In this document: positions 19,568 through 22,858 of the stretch, in pieces
Layout of the letters: every line of letters starts with the position of its first letter
Numbering within the stretch: the stretch's first letter is position 1
DNA from: a virus
Strand: one strand, 5' to 3'
DNA: 22,858 bases
Virus record (IMG/VR): IMGVR_UViG_3300006789_000186
Location: 1 to 22,858 of that record
Translations under genes and position numbers: made by a program
The notes under the pieces: generated by a model
Database searches by the model: none
Seen by the model: the letters and a program-made list of their open reading frames with translations, nothing else
What the model was told of the DNA's origin: nothing

Positions 19568-19768
19568 CTATTTATCCTTCTTGCCCTGCATAATCTTGGC
19601 GAGTCTATCGGCCTTCTTATCCATCTCTTCTTTAGAGATCTCACCCTTTTTCTCGTCCAGTGCCTTCTTCTTCTCTTCGTCAGTCATGCTCTGGACGGCC
19701 GCCTTAGTTTCGTTGTCGCTGTTCTTTGCGGCTTTCGCCATCTCGGCTTTCTTCTTGCTGTAGTCCAT
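19568..19768 (-). CDS. Small helical protein between terminase and portal
   Basis: This 66-residue protein consists almost only of Lys, Glu, Ala, Asp and Met (KKKAEMAKAAKNSDNETKAA, then TDEEKKKALDEKKGEISKEE) and should be a long charged helix or coiled coil. Its start is near the terminase stop, with GGAAG upstream, and its end is three bases from the portal start. Small coiled proteins at this place may link terminase and portal, but no family was recognised. Confidence 0.65.
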   Translation of the reverse strand: MDYSKKKAEMAKAAKNSDNETKAAVQSMTDEEKKKALDEKKGEISKEEMDKKADRLAKIMQGKKDK

Positions 19769-19771
19769 TTT

Positions 19772-21436
19772 TTACTTCCAAATGTTTGAGGCTGGTCTAA
19801 ACGGTGATCGTGCTTCACGTCTCTTATGAGACTTAATAATGTCAAGCTGCTTAATTGTAACTTGTCCTGGCATGTAATCCGATTTTACTTCCGCTGCGGC
19901 TTGTGTGAAGTGTCTTCTCGACAGGATGTCGGCCGCCATAACGGCTGTTCGTGCGCGGTCGAAGTGGTGAATCGTGCCATCTTCCCCTCGGATGCGCTTC
20001 TTTCGACTGCCATCATAGTTAAGTAGTTGGTGGAGCATACCACGACTTCGGATGGAAAGGTCTTCTTGTCTTAGCATCTGGACCAGTCGGGCTTCAGACT
20101 CTTGTAGTCTTTTATTCGTTGCGTACCAGCCGGGATGATTCCGGTCAGTCCAGAGCAGGTTCCGAGTTTCTTGATCTTTTAGGATTGCGATACACGCTGT
20201 TGCGTTTGACTCAACTGCGAGTAGTGCGCCCAGGTACCGCTTCTGCACCACTTGTAGTCTATGCGCAAACCTATCTGGGGATTCACGGTCTTCCCAGAAC
20301 GCAATCTCTTTCCAGTCGGTTGCGTCCCACACAGTAAGGGCCGACTTATCACCGGTACTACCGAATCCTGCGGGGTCAGCGGTGATGAGGTACTGGTGTC
20401 CTGGCTTCGGCGGTTCAAACTCATGGCAGGCATATGCGCCGACGTCTGGATCTTTCTTCGCTTTCTCCAGCCATGGTTTTAGTATTTCTGCGGGCATGAC
20501 GGGGTTAGTTGTTCCGAGCCATCCGTCATACGCATCTGATGGGTACTTGCAGGAGAACAGACGTGTGTCACCGACAAACTCTGTATTTAGTCCTCGCCGA
20601 CGAAATGCCAGGTTGTGCGGCGACATACCATCATGTCGAGCCATGTAGTCACGTTCGGCCGACGTAGGTGTGAACGAGTCATCCATCTCACGGCAACTCT
20701 TGTCTTCCCACCACTCAAGGAACAGTGGGTGGAATCGACTGGATCCCTCGAGCGCCGAGCGCCACATCTGTTCGTGGTGTGATCCGGCTCTACCTGGCGT
20801 TGACTCAAGGATGACCTTGGCATTGGGCCTCTTGTTGACGGTGGGGAATATGTTGATGGCTGCTTTACGCTGCCACTGCGCCTCACCGAACTCGGTAATG
20901 ACCAGGCGGTCGATTGATCTACCGATCGCAGGGGATCGTCCGCCGGCAGTCAGAACCTTGATTCCGCCTCCGTGTATGAACTGCATTTGCGTTGCGCCAG
21001 CTTTTTTCCCTGGCGTTAGCGGCATCCTGACGTCGTCGGGCAGCCTGTTGTAAGCGAATAGTATGCGCTCAAAGATGTCTTCTGCTGTGTCTTGACGCTC
21101 TGCAATAAGCAGTCCCTTGACGCCGCTGAGGTACATGCAGTCTCGCAGCAGCAGCATGACTGACACAGTCGTAATCTTTGCCTGACGAAACTTGTTGACC
21201 ATAAGCCAGCGATTCTCGTCGTAGGCTTTCAGTAGTTTCTTCTGCGTATGTGTTGGCTCCATGTAGCCTGTTGACTCGTCTTCTCGTACGATCTGGCACA
21301 TAGAAACAAACGCGTCAGGCGTGGCGAACAGCGCTCGCACCTTACCTTCATGTATTCCTGGGGCAGTCGCAAACTCTGCACCACCAGTGACTACGTTTTT
21401 ACGGTTTGCTTTTTTCTTCTTCGTAGTTGTTGCCAT
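19772..21436 (-). CDS. Terminase large subunit
   Basis: The packaging motor is 554 residues long. The ATPase half has an atypical Walker A (KFRQAKITT, residues 82-90), Walker B with catalytic acid (RLVITEFGEA, 177-186) and the coupling motif LESTPG (210-215). The nuclease half has ADPAGFGSTGDKSALTVWD (353-371), an acidic site in AVESN (408-411) and a late Asp region HFDRARTAVMAADIL (491-504). These are in the order expected for TerL. No clear ribosome site precedes the ATG at 21436. The upstream bases contain ATAACAT and GATAAC elements shared with the gap before 9858. No small terminase subunit was recognised beside it. Confidence 0.95.
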   Translation of the reverse strand: MATTTKKKKANRKNVVTGGAEFATAPGIHEGKVRALFATPDAFVSMCQIVREDESTGYMEPTHTQKKLLKAYDENRWLMVNKFRQAKITTVSVMLLLRDCMYLSGVKGLLIAERQDTAEDIFERILFAYNRLPDDVRMPLTPGKKAGATQMQFIHGGGIKVLTAGGRSPAIGRSIDRLVITEFGEAQWQRKAAINIFPTVNKRPNAKVILESTPGRAGSHHEQMWRSALEGSSRFHPLFLEWWEDKSCREMDDSFTPTSAERDYMARHDGMSPHNLAFRRRGLNTEFVGDTRLFSCKYPSDAYDGWLGTTNPVMPAEILKPWLEKAKKDPDVGAYACHEFEPPKPGHQYLITADPAGFGSTGDKSALTVWDATDWKEIAFWEDRESPDRFAHRLQVVQKRYLGALLAVESNATACIAILKDQETRNLLWTDRNHPGWYATNKRLQESEARLVQMLRQEDLSIRSRGMLHQLLNYDGSRKKRIRGEDGTIHHFDRARTAVMAADILSRRHFTQAAAEVKSDYMPGQVTIKQLDIIKSHKRREARSPFRPASNIWK

Positions 21437-21485
21437 AACGGTAATGTTATCATGTTATTCGATGACTGCCGAAATGGAGGACGTT
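21437..21485. promoter_or_regulatory. Divergent region between terminase and small rightward gene
   Basis: The gap contains two TGTTAT copies with period eight (21445-21458), which read ATAACA on the terminase side. It must drive the leftward packaging transcript and perhaps the rightward gene. The sites resemble the pair at 9811-9827. No confident -35/-10 pair was assigned. Confidence 0.4.
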
Positions 21486-21707
21486 GTGGGTGATAAGTGG
21501 ATTAAGGGTGCGGTCAAAAATAAGGGTGCACTGCGGAAGGCTTTAGGTACACCAGAAGGCGAGCCCATCTCGGCGGAAAAGCTGAAAACTATAAAAACTA
21601 AACTACGTAAAAAAGGTCAGGGCGATAAAAAACTCAGCCTGGGCGACCGTAAGCTTTTGCGTCGGGTTCAGTTAGCGTTGACTTTGCGCGGCTTTAATAA
21701 ATCATAA
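21486..21707 (+). CDS. Small basic phage protein with LGxPEGxxIxxxKL motif
   Basis: The start is put at the GTG at 21486, with GGAGG five bases upstream. An ATG at 21462 is in frame but has no ribosome site and would run close to the terminase promoter. The 73-residue protein begins after the start with GDKWIKGAVKNKGALRKALG and continues TPEGEPISAEKLKTIKTKL. The WI-x-x-A-x-x-x-x-GAL-x-x-x-LG-x-x-x-G-x-x-I-x-x-x-KL pattern is one I recall from short proteins of many phages. The role is unknown, probably nucleic-acid or head related. Confidence 0.7.
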   Translation: MGDKWIKGAVKNKGALRKALGTPEGEPISAEKLKTIKTKLRKKGQGDKKLSLGDRKLLRRVQLALTLRGFNKS

Positions 21708-21725
21708 GACTTAAATTTTAGCTAC

Positions 21726-21754
21726 TTGCAGCATTTGTCTATGTGATGTATACA
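21726..21754 (+). promoter_or_regulatory. Candidate promoter of the capsid gene
   Basis: TTGCAG (21726-21731) and TATACA (21749-21754) are 17 bases apart, about 105 bases before the capsid ATG. The leader then holds a GTCAG/CTGAC hairpin and a T-run. The match is moderate, so this is a candidate only. Confidence 0.45.
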
Positions 21755-21859
21755 AATAAGGCACCCACTTAGGCGTGTCAGGTAGCCATTTTGGTCTGAC
21801 TTAAGCGTCGCGGGCAGGCGAGAACAAAGTTTTTTTAACCTACTCTTAGTGAGAACATA

Positions 21860-22858
21860 ATGTCTATCAGTACAGAATTGCTGAATACTACGTTCGCGGA
21901 TCTCCGTGGGCCTCTGGTAAACTCATTTGTTCGTAGTAATGAACTGTTCGAAGCACTTAACTCGAAAGCACGTATGCCCATGGAAGGCGGAACGAAGATT
22001 GAACGTTCCTTCTCCGGTGGTGCACCTGCTCGCGGTGTTGGTGTCTACGTCGGTGACGAACTACTGAACATGACCCGTCGTCAACAAATCCGTAAGTACG
22101 AGGTTGAGCCACACCGTATGGTTATGGCTATCAACATTCCCAAGCGGGAACTCAACCAGAACAGCGGAAAGCTTGCCGTCATCCGACTCATCGAGGAATA
22201 TCCTCAGACTGCGATGGAAGCAGCTAAGGCGGACTTGAACAAGTTCCTCCTTACTGGTGCCAGCCGTGGCTTGGCCTTTGGTTCTTCGGAGCTTTACGGT
22301 CTTCTGACTCTTAACGGTCAGTTCAGTTCCGGTATTGGAACTGGTGTCACCAACGGTCTTCTGGACTTCGTGGCCCCTGCGGCTCAGACTGACACTGTTC
22401 AAGGTGTCGCGAAGAGCAGCAGCTACTTCCACTTCAACCAGTACAACGACATTTCGTCGTTCGGTGCTAACGGTATTACGCAACTGCGTAAGACTTACCG
22501 TCAATGTGCTCACTACGCTGGTGGTGTTGGTAAGGGTCCTGATCTCGTGATCATGGACGACGATACCTACACCAACTTCGAGGACAGCCGGCGGGACAAC
22601 GTTCGCGTGACTCTCGTTGATGACAAGATTGACAAGAGCAACACCCTGGGTCTCTCCATGGGTATCGCTTCTGTTACTTCTTCCATCGACCTGGATCGCA
22701 CCGATACGTCTGTGTTCTCTGGTGTCGCGGCTGACGGTATCACTTACATGCTCAACACTGACTACATTGAGTTCCCGATGCTTGAAGCACCGAACATCAG
22801 TGAGTTCAAGGAGCGCGTTGGTGACCAAGATGTCGTAACTGCAATCTTCGCAATGCAA
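21860..22858 (+). CDS. Major capsid protein (HK97-fold), 3' end cut by window edge
   Basis: The frame runs from the ATG at 21860 to the right edge, 333 codons with no stop. It has the look of an HK97-fold major capsid protein: a short N-terminal arm (MSISTELLNTTFADLRGPLV), an E-loop-like region (ARMPMEGGTKIERSFSGGAP), a long backbone helix region (RLIEEYPQTAMEAAKADLN), a P-domain segment (DLVIMDDDTYTNFED) and a final EFKERVGDQDVV strand. Most families of this type are 330-400 residues, so only a little is missing. The ribosome site is weak (GTGAGAAC). It is encoded opposite to terminase, portal and scaffold. A 265-codon frame on the other strand is a codon-bias shadow. Confidence 0.85.
   Translation, partial: MSISTELLNTTFADLRGPLVNSFVRSNELFEALNSKARMPMEGGTKIERSFSGGAPARGVGVYVGDELLNMTRRQQIRKYEVEPHRMVMAINIPKRELNQNSGKLAVIRLIEEYPQTAMEAAKADLNKFLLTGASRGLAFGSSELYGLLTLNGQFSSGIGTGVTNGLLDFVAPAAQTDTVQGVAKSSSYFHFNQYNDISSFGANGITQLRKTYRQCAHYAGGVGKGPDLVIMDDDTYTNFEDSRRDNVRVTLVDDKIDKSNTLGLSMGIASVTSSIDLDRTDTSVFSGVAADGITYMLNTDYIEFPMLEAPNISEFKERVGDQDVVTAIFAMQ

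Noticed and set aside
21321-21485. In-frame upstream extension of the 21486 gene
   Set aside because: It would overlap the terminase N-terminus on the other strand, and the ribosome site favours the GTG at 21486.
22061-22858. 265-codon open frame on the minus strand
   Set aside because: It lies wholly opposite the major capsid gene, has Val/Thr/Ser-heavy composition, and arises from biased codons of the capsid frame.

Overview
The window is part of the genome of a tailed double-stranded DNA bacteriophage. It carries a large terminase, a portal, a scaffold-like protein, a major capsid protein that runs off the right edge, a cement-like head protein and a phage-type single-strand DNA-binding protein. 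There are also many tiny, overlapping genes with strong Shine-Dalgarno sites and stop/start overlaps. No integrase, tRNA, rRNA, CRISPR array or insertion sequence was seen. The host cannot be named from the sequence. Several small proteins resemble families I associate with marine or environmental phages, but that is recall and not a database result.

Left block (1-4520, all minus strand): a tightly packed leftward operon of about 15 genes. It runs from a Cys-rich protein at 4520 through many small unknown proteins to SSB and a DUF932 protein cut by the left edge. Three small genes here deserve attention: a 24-residue membrane peptide (3372-3446), a 48-residue GTG-start gene (2275-2421) and a zinc-finger-like gene (2702-2896).

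Control regions: 4521-5311 is non-coding and holds an array of GTTAC/GTAAC-core motifs. Next come two leftward terminators and an isolated, unrecognised 256-residue gene (5412-6182). Then about 1.2 kb is non-coding (6183-7378) and packed with hairpins and palindromes. It also holds a start-stop minigene and a short repeat, and it ends in an evenly spaced operator-like element in front of a putative ribbon-helix-helix gene.

Mixed accessory and membrane block (7379-9857): the ribbon-helix-helix fusion, a conserved phage protein, a YkgJ-type Cys-cluster protein and an FmdB-type zinc ribbon whose start codons share CATG, then three small membrane proteins that could belong to lysis.

Rightward block (9858-14334): a small basic protein, two related DUF2589-type proteins, a 797-residue internally repeated protein, and a cement-like head protein with its own promoter and terminator.

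Leftward head-packaging block (21436 down to 14389): TerL, small coil, portal, six small proteins of basic or metal-binding type, an acidic protein and the scaffold-like protein. The MCP and a small gene lie to the right on the plus strand. A single inversion of 14389-21436 would restore the usual TerL-portal-scaffold-MCP order.

The most novel-looking items are the structured non-coding block, the DUF2589 pair inside a phage virion-gene neighbourhood, the motif array, and the apparent inversion of the packaging module.
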